Assembly (NCBI GenBank): GCA_002632355.1
Contig: NSJJ01000001.1
Coordinates: 186,001 to 250,000 of the forward strand
Direction of reading: 5' to 3'
DNA length: 64,000 nucleotides
DNA from: Sulfuricella denitrificans
GTDB taxonomy: Bacteria; Pseudomonadota; Gammaproteobacteria; Burkholderiales; Sulfuricellaceae
Positions 1-9,861 of this stretch are shown piece after piece (position 1 is the first letter of the stretch; each line of letters starts with the position of its first letter). A model generated the notes under the pieces. It was not told the DNA's origin. It searched no databases and saw nothing but the letters and a program-made list of their open reading frames with translations. Both the position numbers and the translations under genes were made by a program.

Positions 1-2
1 GT

Positions 3-809
3 GGCGAGGGGCGTGGTGATCTCCGGAAAGAACTGGCTGCCAAAGCCGACCGCGCTGCGCCGCAGGCCTCTTCCAATGTGGAGAAAGGACCTCAGCAGGG
101 TACAGGCGAGAGCGGAAACGAGGGGCGTGGCAAACGCAACCGCCGGGGTGGACGACGCGAGCGTGAACGGAGAGAAGAAGGCCGCGCTGTCAGCGAAGTG
201 CCGGCTGAAGTTGTAGCAGAGAAAAACGAAAACCTAGCTGTGCCAGTCGTGGTGGAACAGGTCCTTGCGCCGGTTGCAGTGGAGCAAGTCGTTGCTCCCG
301 TTGCCGAGGTGCAAATCGCCGTGCCGGTAGCAGCGCCTGTCGAAATGCCTCAGCCGCAGCCAGAAGTACTAGTGGCGGAGCACGTAATTGTTGAAGCCAG
401 CGCAACAGAATCCGAAGCTGTGTCATCTCAGGTCACGGAACCCGAAGCGGAAGTCGTGGCAGAAGCTCCTGTACAGACAGCCCCAGCCGTTATTCCGGCT
501 GAGCCCGTTTCGACACTGCAACAGGTCGAAACGGTGGCAGCGCCAGTCGAGACCGAAGCCGTAGAAGAACCGCCGGCAAAAACACGCACATCGCGCCGCC
601 GGCGTCGCCCTGCCGCCACTGCGACAGAGAATGTTGAGAGTGGGCTGGTGCAGGTGGAAACCAAGTCGGAACGGCTGGAAGCCGAGGGCGCTGAAACAGC
701 CGAACCGGCCATGTCGAAGCCGCGTCCCGCTCGTCAGAAACCGGTCAAGGAGGATACTTCCGAACCGCTCATGCAAGTTGAAACACGCAAATCTGAAGAG
801 CTGGCGTAG
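3..809 (+). CDS. rne: Ribonuclease E, C-terminal part (5' truncated by window edge)
   Basis: Frame 3 is open from the window start (GEGRGDLRKELAAKADRAAPQ...) into the 78..809 ORF; Arg/Gly-rich then Ala/Val/Glu/Pro-rich low-complexity tail typical of RNase E, followed by an intrinsic terminator. Confidence 0.7.
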   Translation, partial: GEGRGDLRKELAAKADRAAPQASSNVEKGPQQGTGESGNEGRGKRNRRGGRRERERREEGRAVSEVPAEVVAEKNENLAVPVVVEQVLAPVAVEQVVAPVAEVQIAVPVAAPVEMPQPQPEVLVAEHVIVEASATESEAVSSQVTEPEAEVVAEAPVQTAPAVIPAEPVSTLQQVETVAAPVETEAVEEPPAKTRTSRRRRRPAATATENVESGLVQVETKSERLEAEGAETAEPAMSKPRPARQKPVKEDTSEPLMQVETRKSEELA

Positions 810-825
810 CTTAGGTTAAGAAAAT

Positions 826-853
826 AAAAAAGGTGGCTTCGGCCACCTTTTTT
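826..853 (+). terminator. Rho-independent terminator after rne
   Basis: aaaaaaGGTGGC-ttcg-GCCACCtttttt, UUCG-type loop with flanking A/T runs. Confidence 0.9.
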
Positions 854-885
854 ATTGCTCCAAAATATAGCAATTTCTCAGTTGT

Positions 886-2184
886 TCATGGTTTCTCGAA
901 CAGCGCGATGGATTCGACATGGGCGGTATGCGGAAACATGTTGGCAACGCCGGCGGCTTTTAGCGTGTATCCGTGGATGTGGACCAGCTGAGAAGCATCG
1001 CGTGCCAGGGTGGCAGGGTTGCAGGATACATACACGATTCGCTTCGGGCCATGAGCTTCGATTGCCTGGATTACTTCTGCTGCGCCGTCGCGAGGCGGGT
1101 CGATCAGCATTTTGTCGAAGTGGCCTAGAGCAGCCAGACTTTCCGGGGTGGCCTGAAACAGGTCCGCTTGCCTGAATTCCGCCAAATGCGCCAGGCTGTT
1201 GTATTCGGCATTGGATATGGCACGGGCCACCAGCGCGGCACTGCCCTCTACCCCGACGACTGTCGCGCCGCGTCGGGCGATGGGCAGGGTGAAGTTGCCC
1301 AGGCCGCAGAACAGATCGGCGATGCGTTCACCCGGTTGCGGGTCGAGCAGGGCCAAGGCGCGGCGCACCAGCAGACGATTGATGACCGGGTTGACCTGGG
1401 TGAATTCGGTGGGCTTGAAAGGCATGGTAATGCCGAATTCTGGCAGGGTATAGTTCAGCGGCGGCGCATCCAGCGGGTAGAAGGGGTGCACGGTGTCCGG
1501 CCCCTTTGTCTGGGTCCAGAACTGGACCTTGTGCTGGTCCGCAAAGGCCCTGAGCAAATCTTCATCCGCAGGTGTGAGCGGATCCATAATGCGCAACACC
1601 AGCACGTTTACATCCTGCCCCAGGGCGATCTCGATTTGCGGCAGGCGTTCACGGATGGAAAGCTGGCCGATCAGCTGACCCAGCGGTGCGATCAGGGCGG
1701 AAATGTGCGGCGGCAGGACTTCGCAGCGATGCATGTCCACGACGAAGCCGCTGCGCCTCTCGTGGAAGCCCACCAGCACCTTGCCTTTCTTGCGTGACAT
1801 GTCCTTGACCGAGATCCTGGCGCGCTGGCGATAGCCCCAGGCTTCGCCATGGATGGTGGGCAGAATGGACTGGGCCCTGACCTTGCCGATATGCCACAGG
1901 TCGTCTTCGAGTACGCGCTGTTTTACTGCAACCTGGCCAGATTCTTCCAGGTGCTGCATGCTGCAGCCGCCGCATACCCCGAAGTGAGGGCATTTGGGTG
2001 TGACGCGCATGTAGCTGGGGTGTGCGACTTCCCGCAGGGTGGCCATTTCGTAGCTGGGTTTTTTCTTGTATACGGAATAGGTGACTTTCTCTCCCGGCAG
2101 CGCGCCTTCGATGAAAATTACCTTGCCATCCACGTGGGTAATGCCGCGGCCTTCGTGGTCCAGCGATTCAATGCTAACGGTCAT
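886..2184 (-). CDS. rlmD: 23S rRNA (uracil(1939)-C(5))-methyltransferase RlmD
   Basis: TRAM-like N-terminus, [15 protein letters not shown] Fe-S motif, [17 protein letters not shown] motif, [13 protein letters not shown] catalytic motif. Confidence 0.95.
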   Translation of the reverse strand: MTVSIESLDHEGRGITHVDGKVIFIEGALPGEKVTYSVYKKKPSYEMATLREVAHPSYMRVTPKCPHFGVCGGCSMQHLEESGQVAVKQRVLEDDLWHIGKVRAQSILPTIHGEAWGYRQRARISVKDMSRKKGKVLVGFHERRSGFVVDMHRCEVLPPHISALIAPLGQLIGQLSIRERLPQIEIALGQDVNVLVLRIMDPLTPADEDLLRAFADQHKVQFWTQTKGPDTVHPFYPLDAPPLNYTLPEFGITMPFKPTEFTQVNPVINRLLVRRALALLDPQPGERIADLFCGLGNFTLPIARRGATVVGVEGSAALVARAISNAEYNSLAHLAEFRQADLFQATPESLAALGHFDKMLIDPPRDGAAEVIQAIEAHGPKRIVYVSCNPATLARDASQLVHIHGYTLKAAGVANMFPHTAHVESIALFEKP

Positions 2185-2560
2185 GATGCGATACCAATCC
2201 TGCGTCCAGACGGGTTAATAAATGCGGCAGTAAAGTGGTGCTTAGCAGCCAGCCGAGTGCAACTCCCAGGCTGTCTGCCAGAAAATCTGCCCATTCGGCA
2301 GAACGGTAGCCGCCCCAGCCTTGCAATAGTTCGATGATCCCGCCGTAGGCAATGCAGACGCATGCCAGGAAGATCTTTTGCCTGCGGGCTGGGTATATCA
2401 GACAGAACCAGCCCATCAGGACGGTATAGGCGATCAGGTGTTCCAGTTTGTCGGCATGGGGAAAACGCATGGGCGTGGGCGGGGAGGGCACGAGTGATAA
2501 GTAGCCGATCAGGATGATAAGCAACCAGCCCGCTGCCAGCCATGTCGTACGGTAAGTCAT
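2174..2560 (-). CDS. VanZ family membrane protein
   Basis: Small multi-TM protein with DKLEHLIAY and GxxIELLQ...[12 protein letters not shown] motifs of the VanZ family. Confidence 0.8.
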   Translation of the reverse strand: MTYRTTWLAAGWLLIILIGYLSLVPSPPTPMRFPHADKLEHLIAYTVLMGWFCLIYPARRQKIFLACVCIAYGGIIELLQGWGGYRSAEWADFLADSLGVALGWLLSTTLLPHLLTRLDAGLVSHHDR

Positions 2561-2566
2561 CAGGAA

Positions 2567-3379
2567 TCAGGCGGTCCAGGCACCCAGAAATTCGCGCCAG
2601 TGTTCGGCGTCGATTTTAGTCAGCTGGCTACGCACCAGATCGCATTCTTCCTGATATTGTGCGGGTGTAAATGTGCCGCGCATCAACTGGAAACGCAGAA
2701 AGACCAGATAAGTATTGGCTACATCGGTTTCGCAGTAGTTGCGGATGGCGGTGATTTCACCTCTCTGGTATGCGTCCCAAACCTTGGAGCCGTCCATGCC
2801 AAGTTTGCCGGGGAAGCCGCACAGCTGGGCGATCTGATCGAGCGGTGCATTGGCGCGCGGCTGGTAGAGTGCGATCAGATCCATCAGGTCGAGGTGACGG
2901 GTGTGGTAGCGGCTGATGTAATTGTTCCACTTGAATTCGCGGTCATCCTCGCCCATGTCCCAGTAACGCGGCGCCTGGATGCCGTGCATGAGGGCGCGGT
3001 AATGAAGTACCGGCAGGTCGAAGCCGCCGCCGTTCCATGACACCAGTTGCGGGGTGTATTTTTCGATGCCCTCGAAGAAGCGCCGGATGATCTCGGCTTC
3101 ACTATCTTCTGTCGTGCCCAGGCTCCATACCCGAAAGCTGTCGCGCTCGCGCAGGGTGCAGGAGATAGCGACCACGCGATGCAGATGGAGCTGCAGAAAA
3201 TCACCCCCGGTGGACTGGCGGCGTTGCTGGAATGCAATCTCGGCCACCTGGGCATCCGGTGTTTCCGTACTCAGGTCGTGAAGGATGCGCAACCCTGCAA
3301 CGTCGGGAACGGTCTCGATATCAAAAACCAGGACAGGCGTCACTTTTTGACCCAGGCGCCGCTTGGATTCTGGTGCCAC
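2567..3379 (-). CDS. Predicted 3'-5' exonuclease (PolB exonuclease-domain-like)
   Basis: VLVFDIETVPD, LVSWNGGGFDLPVL, YCETDVANTYLVFLR exonuclease motifs. True start probably the downstream GTG (VTPVLVFDIET), since the ORF start overlaps ydbL. Confidence 0.85.
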   Translation of the reverse strand: MAPESKRRLGQKVTPVLVFDIETVPDVAGLRILHDLSTETPDAQVAEIAFQQRRQSTGGDFLQLHLHRVVAISCTLRERDSFRVWSLGTTEDSEAEIIRRFFEGIEKYTPQLVSWNGGGFDLPVLHYRALMHGIQAPRYWDMGEDDREFKWNNYISRYHTRHLDLMDLIALYQPRANAPLDQIAQLCGFPGKLGMDGSKVWDAYQRGEITAIRNYCETDVANTYLVFLRFQLMRGTFTPAQYQEECDLVRSQLTKIDAEHWREFLGAWTA

Positions 3380-3765
3380 CAGCCGGAAGCGGCCTTGCTG
3401 ATCCAGCGCTGGGCGAAGGTCGAGCGGACTTCATCCTCCCATTCCGGATGGCCGTTGGCGCGAGCAATTTCACGGTACAGCGCCATGCGGTCCTGATTTT
3501 CTGCCGCAACCAGTGAATTCATCATCTGCCGCTGTGCCAGTGGTGCGGCGGCAGGATCATGCACTGCCACCATGCCGTCACGCGTCAAGCCCACTGCGCC
3601 GCTGGTATAGAAGCCTGCCAGCTCGGCGTGACGCTGTTGCATGCCCTGTTTCAGGGAAGTGATAGCCGGCGTATTGATCTCGAGGTCGGCAGCTGCCAGT
3701 GCCAGAGAGGATCCCCAGAGGGCAAAAAGAATAAGCCATGAAAAAATATGGGTGAGAACTTTCAT
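3340..3765 (-). CDS. ydbL: YdbL family (DUF1318) periplasmic protein
   Basis: Signal peptide plus MALYREIARANGHPEWEDEVRSTFAQRWISKA...GWWHQ, typical of DUF1318/YdbL; follows a small lipoprotein and a YdbH-like gene. Confidence 0.85.
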   Translation of the reverse strand: MKVLTHIFSWLILFALWGSSLALAAADLEINTPAITSLKQGMQQRHAELAGFYTSGAVGLTRDGMVAVHDPAAAPLAQRQMMNSLVAAENQDRMALYREIARANGHPEWEDEVRSTFAQRWISKAASGWWHQNPSGAWVKK

Positions 3766-3944
3766 TTTGTTTCCCCTTGCTTTTCAGTTTGCGGTTTTGC
3801 GCCCTGCTTGAGCTGCCAGATATCGTCAATGATCTTGTCGGCGGCTTTTTCTGCAGCGGCCGCCGGGAAGTAGATATTGATGGTGACGCATCCTGCGGTC
3901 ATGCCGCCCAGCAGCAGGGTTACTGCCAAAAAGGTCGTTTTCAT
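3762..3944 (-). CDS. YnbE-like small lipoprotein
   Basis: Lipobox (LLLGGMTAGC) then VTINIYFPAAAAEKAADKIIDDIW; located between ydbH- and ydbL-like genes. Confidence 0.7.
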   Translation of the reverse strand: MKTTFLAVTLLLGGMTAGCVTINIYFPAAAAEKAADKIIDDIWQLKQGAKPQTEKQGETK

Positions 3945-3954
3945 GTGATCCTCG

Positions 3955-5916
3955 CTATTGAACTACAGGCCTGGCATTGCCTTGGGTCACCCGCTGCAGG
4001 CGGGCAATCAGCTCATCCCAGCTGACGCTGCGATTGTAACCGATTACCGTAATCGCCGGTATGCCGCCCCCTTTGACTATCACGTAGCCATTGGGTGCGG
4101 GCTCGACGCCATCCATCTGGCAGACGCTGTTGCGTAGCACGCACGAGAGACCCAGCCGGCTATAGCCGAACTCCTCGAAAAACCCCAGAAAGCTGCGCTG
4201 AATCGCAGCAGCCGCACCTGCTCCGCCCAGTGCCGAAATGTTCTGGACCGCGCGCTGTGAAATCTTGCGTGGATAGCTGCCTGAACTGCTGCGTACGTCG
4301 GCTTCGAACGACACCGGCTTCCAGTTGGACAATTCCAGGCCTTTGACAGTGACGTCAATACGTCCCTGCATGCTGCCGAAGGAAAATGCGCGCGTCAGCA
4401 GGTCGAGATCCAGGTTGCGCATGTCGAGGCTGGCTTGCATGCGTGGCGCATGGCCGAGCACATCGAGCAGAACCAGATCCTGAAGCACCGCCGTACCGTC
4501 AAAGGCCCTGACCAGTAGCGCACCATCCAGCACCAGCCGGCCTGATTCGTAATGTACGCGGGGTACCACGCCGGCCAGGGTGCCGTGCATTTTCGGCAAG
4601 TGCAGGGCGCTGGAAAGCCGCTCCATGGAGACGGGGGTGAGCCCGCCCTCGAATTCCCAGCGCCAGCCCTGAGTCGTCGGAGCCGCCCGGAAATTTTCGA
4701 TATTCAGGCTGCCATCCAGAATCGGGATACTGAGCCGGGGAATGCTGATATCCTTGTCCTGCAGGTGAATCGTGGTATTGAACCCGCCAAGCGGCAACGC
4801 CAGAACCCGCCCGCTACCGATGCCAAGGCTGGCCGAGCTTGCCGATCCGGCTTGCCAGGGTAGTTTGAAATGAATGTCGTTCAAGGCGAAGCGGCCTTCC
4901 CCGTCCTGGAGCGAGGCATTATCCATGCGCATCTCCAGCGCCTGCACCTCTCCGCTGGCGATGCGACTGGAAAAACTGACCTTGCCGCCTGCCGTCGATT
5001 TGGCGAGTGTGGTTTTTTCCAGAAAAGGGAGCAGGAAGGTTGCATGGAGCGGGCCAAGGTTCAGCTCCCTGCCTTCCAGCGTAGCTTTGGAAAGTTTGCG
5101 GGCAGTCACGTCCCATATGGCAGAGGCGTTGATCTCGCCAATTCCCGGCCAGCGCAGTACGCCCTGTTGCAGTTCGATGCGCTGCGGGCTGGAACGCCCG
5201 CTGGCTGCAAGTCGAACTCCACCGTCAGTGACATAGAGCGGGTGCCAGTAGATTTCACCACTCTCCCAGAAAATATCGCCCTGCCAGACCATATCTCCAT
5301 GGTCCGGACCCGCCTTGAAAGCAATTTTTCCACTGACTTTCTCGCCCGCATGGAGGCCGCTGGCGTCGCTGAACGCCAGGCCGGACAATTGCAGATCAGC
5401 GTCGGCACTATGCAGTTTTGCGCCGTTGCCTGTGAGGTGAAGTTTGCCGCTGATGCTCCCCGCGCTCGGAGCAGGCATGTTGTCGGGAAGCCAGGATTTT
5501 GTGTAGGCAATGTTGCCGTTCCGAAGTTTGGCCAGAACTTCCCAGTGATCCCCCCAGCGTGCATCCACACGCCAGCTTTCGCCGTCTGTAGGCTTGAGTT
5601 CCAGGGTCAGGCTTTTCGCATTAGGTGCGAAATGAAAACTAACCGGCCAGCTCTGTTTCTCTTTCAGCATACCCTGATCGCAGGAAATCGTGTCGCGCTC
5701 GATGCGAATTTTTGGGCAGAGCAGTGTCACATTTTTCCATGTGTGGTTCTGAAGGGTGAGTTGAGCGATGGTGGCTTCGAAGCGTTCTTTTTCCAGGCTG
5801 ACGGCTATTCCCCGAATCTGAAATGCAGGGCTGGAAATGTCTTCGATGCTGAGGCGGATTTGCTGGCCATGTGCAGAAGGAGCTATGCCCAGAATGAGGA
5901 AGATGGAGGCGATCAA
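3955..5916 (-). CDS. ydbH: YdbH-like (AsmA/TamB-related) envelope protein
   Basis: Large beta-rich periplasmic protein upstream of ynbE/ydbL homologues. The ORF-track N-terminus (…NAKVTSSIPVIGT…) is translated tRNA sequence; the only plausible start in that region is TTG at 5916..5914. Confidence 0.75.
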   Translation of the reverse strand: MIASIFLILGIAPSAHGQQIRLSIEDISSPAFQIRGIAVSLEKERFEATIAQLTLQNHTWKNVTLLCPKIRIERDTISCDQGMLKEKQSWPVSFHFAPNAKSLTLELKPTDGESWRVDARWGDHWEVLAKLRNGNIAYTKSWLPDNMPAPSAGSISGKLHLTGNGAKLHSADADLQLSGLAFSDASGLHAGEKVSGKIAFKAGPDHGDMVWQGDIFWESGEIYWHPLYVTDGGVRLAASGRSSPQRIELQQGVLRWPGIGEINASAIWDVTARKLSKATLEGRELNLGPLHATFLLPFLEKTTLAKSTAGGKVSFSSRIASGEVQALEMRMDNASLQDGEGRFALNDIHFKLPWQAGSASSASLGIGSGRVLALPLGGFNTTIHLQDKDISIPRLSIPILDGSLNIENFRAAPTTQGWRWEFEGGLTPVSMERLSSALHLPKMHGTLAGVVPRVHYESGRLVLDGALLVRAFDGTAVLQDLVLLDVLGHAPRMQASLDMRNLDLDLLTRAFSFGSMQGRIDVTVKGLELSNWKPVSFEADVRSSSGSYPRKISQRAVQNISALGGAGAAAAIQRSFLGFFEEFGYSRLGLSCVLRNSVCQMDGVEPAPNGYVIVKGGGIPAITVIGYNRSVSWDELIARLQRVTQGNARPVVQ

Positions 5917-5948
5917 AGAAAAAGGCCGGCAGTTATAAACTGCCGGCC
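5915..5948 (-). terminator. Intrinsic terminator, originally downstream of tRNA-Thr
   Basis: Perfect 11-bp stem GGCCGGCAGTT-TAT-AACTGCCGGCC then TTTTTCTTT on the minus strand. Confidence 0.85.
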
Positions 5949-5953
5949 CTGAT

Positions 5954-6002
5954 CTGGTGCCGATGACCGGAATCGAACTGGTGACCTTCGCATTACGAAT
6001 GC
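5954..6002 (-). repeat. Distal attachment site: orphan tRNA-Thr 3' fragment
   Basis: ctggtgccgatgaccggaatcgaactggtgaccttcgcattacgaatgc, identical to 12777-12825. Confidence 0.95.
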
Positions 6003-6148
6003 CGTAAAAACAACGGGTTACAATAATCCACAACAAACTAAAGTAATTCCATCAATGAGTTAATGCGCTCGTTCATATTGTAGCTTGTTGTGCTTTTTGC
6101 TGGTTATTATTCTGTTAGTGCCCCATCAGTGCCCCATATGGCTACCGA

Positions 6149-6613
6149 TTAAAAGGGTAACCAGCTTAAATTTTGGCATGACTGTATTCTTAATGCGTTC
6201 TCGTTGCCTTGAGTACATTTGTCGGTGCATATTTTATTAAATCCATTCTTATTGCCGCATGAATCTAAGCAATCGGTAAATGGCTTATTATCAACTTCGG
6301 TATCAATTTTTGCCCTATTTTGAGCCAATAGGATAGATTCTAAATCAATGTAAGGAATGCGAGGAAGAATGTATGACCCAATTCTATCTAGTTGATCCAT
6401 TGAGCTATTTCTGGACTTTACTAATACATTCTTTGCCGAGGTTGGAAGAAGGGGGTTATCAATAAGCCGGTTGTAAAGCTCTATTCTGTCTTTAATGACT
6501 ATGGCGCAATATGCCGCCTTCAGTTCTATATCTGTAGGCGGCCTTCTTTCCTGGGCAAAAGAAAATTGTGTAAACGATATAATCAGGATAAAAAATAATA
6601 TCCTTTGTTTCAT
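6149..6613 (-). CDS. Hypothetical secreted cysteine-containing protein (element cargo)
   Basis: Start MKQRILFFILIISFTQFSFAQ signal peptide at 6613; C-terminal CLDSCGNKNGFNKICTDKC; locally AT-rich. Confidence 0.65.
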   Translation of the reverse strand: MKQRILFFILIISFTQFSFAQERRPPTDIELKAAYCAIVIKDRIELYNRLIDNPLLPTSAKNVLVKSRNSSMDQLDRIGSYILPRIPYIDLESILLAQNRAKIDTEVDNKPFTDCLDSCGNKNGFNKICTDKCTQGNENALRIQSCQNLSWLPF

Positions 6614-6725
6614 ATGATTACCCTCATTCCAAGACCACATTACACGGATATTTTCGCCGATCCCTGCTGAATAGGGTTTCACAATACGCTTCATTATGTC
6701 GCTGTGCTACCTGGCGCACCAGCTT

Positions 6726-6908
6726 TCATTCATCAGCACCAGCCCAGGTTACAAGAATATACATAACGTCCTGTTTGTCAGGATCATATCCATACCGCTT
6801 AAAACAGGCATCACGTGTTTCCCCTAGCTTTTGGAATAGCGCCTTCACAACAACCTTGCTCTTTGGTTTTTTCGCTTCGAGTTTTTCCAGTCGTTGCAAT
6901 ATGCTCAT
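6726..6908 (-). CDS. Small hypothetical protein, paralogue of the neighbouring 6905..7102 ORF
   Basis: MSILQRLEKLEA...ETRDACFKRYGYDPDKQDV; 4-nt overlap with the upstream ORF. Confidence 0.65.
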   Translation of the reverse strand: MSILQRLEKLEAKKPKSKVVVKALFQKLGETRDACFKRYGYDPDKQDVMYILVTWAGADE

Positions 6909-7102
6909 AGCTTTATCCTTCCATTTTCTGCATCAACAATGCACCGGATAATGAAAGTTACTCCCTGCTCATCGGGGTTGTGTCCGTGTCGCCTGATACA
7001 TTCATCATCCGATTCGCTTTCGTCTTTAATTACCCGCACCCATCGCTGATCCTTAATTTGCGTTGCGGCTTCCAGCTTTTCCAGCCTTTGAATAATGCTC
7101 AT
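6905..7102 (-). CDS. Small hypothetical protein, paralogue of 6726..6908
   Basis: MSIIQRLEKLEA...ESDDECIRRHGHNPDEQGV; overlaps both neighbours by 4 nt. Confidence 0.65.
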   Translation of the reverse strand: MSIIQRLEKLEAATQIKDQRWVRVIKDESESDDECIRRHGHNPDEQGVTFIIRCIVDAENGRIKL

Positions 7103-7425
7103 GGTTTTGCCCTTTCGAGTAATTCAATCCGTTTTTCGATTTCCACCAGTTCAATTACCTTGCCTATCTGCCCCAGCACATAAACCAGCTTCGTGCCGTC
7201 ACCCATATCAATATCGCCCCGGCGCATGTCCCGATATACCTTTCCCATTTCCAGGCGCACATCATCGGCGGTCTTGAGTTTGATTTCTTTGGGGGTAGGG
7301 TCTGGCTTCCCTGTAAAGCCATCAAAGGTTGTGTGCGTTTTCTCTGCCGTATCAATTGCTGATTTCATTTTTTCATCCCTAAGGAAATTGACCACAAAAG
7401 CCACAAAAGGCTGTTCATAGCGCAC
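7099..7425 (-). CDS. Hypothetical protein (element)
   Basis: 108-aa ORF in a tightly overlapping minus-strand operon with the primase-helicase gene and the two small paralogues. Confidence 0.55.
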   Translation of the reverse strand: MRYEQPFVAFVVNFLRDEKMKSAIDTAEKTHTTFDGFTGKPDPTPKEIKLKTADDVRLEMGKVYRDMRRGDIDMGDGTKLVYVLGQIGKVIELVEIEKRIELLERAKP

Positions 7426-9574
7426 CTCTCAGAATGGCTGGATTAACTTCGAGTGACCGGCTCGGCCTATGTGCCACTTTCACCATCCTTGCCTTGATAA
7501 AGTGGCGCTCTATCAGCACGTCGATTGCTGGTTCCAAGTCGGCGGCTCGCTTGTAGCGCGTCTTGTGGGCATAGTGGCAATCTCGGAAAGTAAATTCCGT
7601 CTTGCCTTCGCGCTCGATCCATCGCAACACCACGCGGGCACCATCAAGGGCGGGGTCTGCCCCCATTAGGTCAAATACGGCCAAGGCATGGGCGCTTAAC
7701 GCTTCGGCCATGCGTAACGCGGCGGCCATATCATCCAGGCTGATTTCTTTGTCCCATGGGCTTACAAGGGCATGGCGGGCGATATGAAACAAGGCGGCTA
7801 TCCTCGCCACGGCACCCGGCAGCTTGCCCGCCCAATCGGTCAGGTGCGCATAGGTTCCGCCTTCTCGCATTCCGGCTTCCACCTTGTGGGCGAAGGTCTG
7901 CCACACTTGCAAGGCATCATCAGTAATCTTGAGAATGTGCGGGCATGGATCACCTTGGTCATCGCTTGCCATTTCGTGATTCAGCATGGCCGTTAAAATG
8001 CCTTCATACTGGGCGCGATAGTCGGGCAGCATGGGGCGGGCATCCAATGTGCGATAGCCCAGGTTTGAACTCGGCAGGGCGTACAGAAAACGGCCTAACA
8101 GCCCACGCCCGCGAAAACTTGGCTTCTCAGTCAGTCCGCGCAACACGTCAGGCTGTGGCGATAGTCCCATGGTCAAGGCTGGGTTTTGCATGAATACCGG
8201 CGGGCGGCTGCCACGGTTCACCCTTACCGGGCTTCCGGCGTGGCCTTGCAGAAATAAATCAAGGTTCGGAATACCCCCGGAATATCGCCCGCCCAATATG
8301 TCGAATATGCCCGCCTCATCACTCAAAACAGCCATGCGCTCGCCATTGTCTGCCATGATGGTTCCAAGATTCTCAGGGGTAACGTCTTGCGCCCATACTT
8401 GCGGCGCTGTAGGGATTTCTGGCAAGTCGGCTTCAATGTCGGCAATCTCTCTTTTCAACTGCTCGAACTCGGCACCTTGGGCCTTGGCTGCCAGCTTTCG
8501 CAAATAGCTTATCTGCTCCGTGATGGTTGCATGGTCTGCCTGCGCTTTCTTTATGGCCGGTTCCACTATTTCACGATGCACCTTTTCCCATGCGCTCAGG
8601 GGCGCGGCGGCGGCCATTTGAACGGCAGTTTTTCGGCTGCCGGGTGGAAGTGCAGCACAAGCCCAGATATTCACCGGCTCGAAGTAATCCGCCTTTACCC
8701 TCACCCTGTATTTGCCTTGGGTGGCGGCGCTCATCGCTGCCAGCACCATCATTGCGGACAGTTCCGGCGGCGTTTCTGTGGATGTACCCAAGGCGGTTAC
8801 AAAGTCCTGAATACTGCCGGGGAAAACATCATCCGGCCATGGTGGAAGCTTGGCAGATTCAAGGCTGATAGGCGCTTGCCAGTCGGTTGCGCTTGCTGGT
8901 TCCGGCTTTGTCTTCCATTCGTCCGGCACCGGCTCGCTGTGTGCCTTCACCACTTTTTGAAATTCTGCCAGTAAAGCCTTGGTGTCGATTCCACTTTCCG
9001 GCACTGGCTGAAAACCATCCCAATCCAAAAAAACATCGTTAACACGGGCTGTTATCCAATCCGCTACGTCACCGGCTGGGGGGAGTTTTGGCAGGCGTAC
9101 CACCGACAAGGCGGGCGGCTTCTCGAAGGCTGACAGGATTACCGCTATCGCTTCGGCGTACCCTTCGCCCGGTTCGTCATTGTCCGGCAGCAGATAAACG
9201 AGCTCTCTGCCTTCCAGTGGCTTCCATTCGGCTTTAGCGGCTGCCTTGCTGCCACCTTGTGAAGTAATCGCCACCAGCCCCAGGGATTGCAGGGCGGCGG
9301 CTGCCTTTTCGCCTTCCACAATAAACACGGTGCGGGCAATGTCAGATTGTGCCAGCACTTCCAGCCCAAACAGCGGGCGCGGATCGGCTGCGCTGCCACT
9401 CTGCCAGCCATGCCCATTCATGCGCTTGAAGTAGGGCACCACGTCCTTTTTACCATCAGCATCAAAGCGGGCAACATAGCCTAGCGGCTCGCCTTGGGCG
9501 CTGCGATATTCCCACACAAAGCGGCGTGGCTTCTCATTAAATGTCAGGGGTATGCCGTTCATTCCACCCCCCAA
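7415..9574 (-). CDS. TOPRIM + DUF3987 primase-helicase-like protein
   Basis: TOPRIM-like VFIVEGEKAAAALQSLG...VYLLPDNDEPG; DUF3987-type ATPase region (ALPPGSRKTAVQMAAAAPLSAWE; AVLSDEAGIFDILGGRYSGGIPNLDLFLQGHAGSPVRVNRG). Confidence 0.85.
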   Translation of the reverse strand: MGGGMNGIPLTFNEKPRRFVWEYRSAQGEPLGYVARFDADGKKDVVPYFKRMNGHGWQSGSAADPRPLFGLEVLAQSDIARTVFIVEGEKAAAALQSLGLVAITSQGGSKAAAKAEWKPLEGRELVYLLPDNDEPGEGYAEAIAVILSAFEKPPALSVVRLPKLPPAGDVADWITARVNDVFLDWDGFQPVPESGIDTKALLAEFQKVVKAHSEPVPDEWKTKPEPASATDWQAPISLESAKLPPWPDDVFPGSIQDFVTALGTSTETPPELSAMMVLAAMSAATQGKYRVRVKADYFEPVNIWACAALPPGSRKTAVQMAAAAPLSAWEKVHREIVEPAIKKAQADHATITEQISYLRKLAAKAQGAEFEQLKREIADIEADLPEIPTAPQVWAQDVTPENLGTIMADNGERMAVLSDEAGIFDILGGRYSGGIPNLDLFLQGHAGSPVRVNRGSRPPVFMQNPALTMGLSPQPDVLRGLTEKPSFRGRGLLGRFLYALPSSNLGYRTLDARPMLPDYRAQYEGILTAMLNHEMASDDQGDPCPHILKITDDALQVWQTFAHKVEAGMREGGTYAHLTDWAGKLPGAVARIAALFHIARHALVSPWDKEISLDDMAAALRMAEALSAHALAVFDLMGADPALDGARVVLRWIEREGKTEFTFRDCHYAHKTRYKRAADLEPAIDVLIERHFIKARMVKVAHRPSRSLEVNPAILRGAL

Positions 9575-9861
9575 TCATCGGCCAGTTTCTTCAATGCTTC
9601 GGGAAAACTCAGCCCGTCCCGTTGTTGAATGAAGGCGATAATGTCAGCGCCTTTTGATCCACAAGAGAAACAGCAGAATGCACCTGTTTCGAGATTCACC
9701 CGGAAACTGCCAGCGGTCTTGTCATCATGGAAACAGCACAAGCCACCATCACGCCAGCCACCCCCGCGGGGCGGCGGCATGGCTGGAAGTTCGGCGCGGT
9801 AGAAGTCGGCGGGCGGTATGCTGCCTTTCACGCCATCAGATTGCAGGCGGGCGGTTTTCAT
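9559..9861 (-). CDS. CHC2 zinc-finger domain protein (primase zinc-binding)
   Basis: C..HDDKTAGSFRVNLETGAFCCFSCGSKGADIIAFIQQRDGLSFPEALKKLA, classical CHC2 primase motif. Confidence 0.9.
   Translation of the reverse strand: MKTARLQSDGVKGSIPPADFYRAELPAMPPPRGGGWRDGGLCCFHDDKTAGSFRVNLETGAFCCFSCGSKGADIIAFIQQRDGLSFPEALKKLADDWGVE

Noticed and set aside
4870-5952. 360-aa plus-strand ORF
   Set aside because: Antisense shadow of ydbH.
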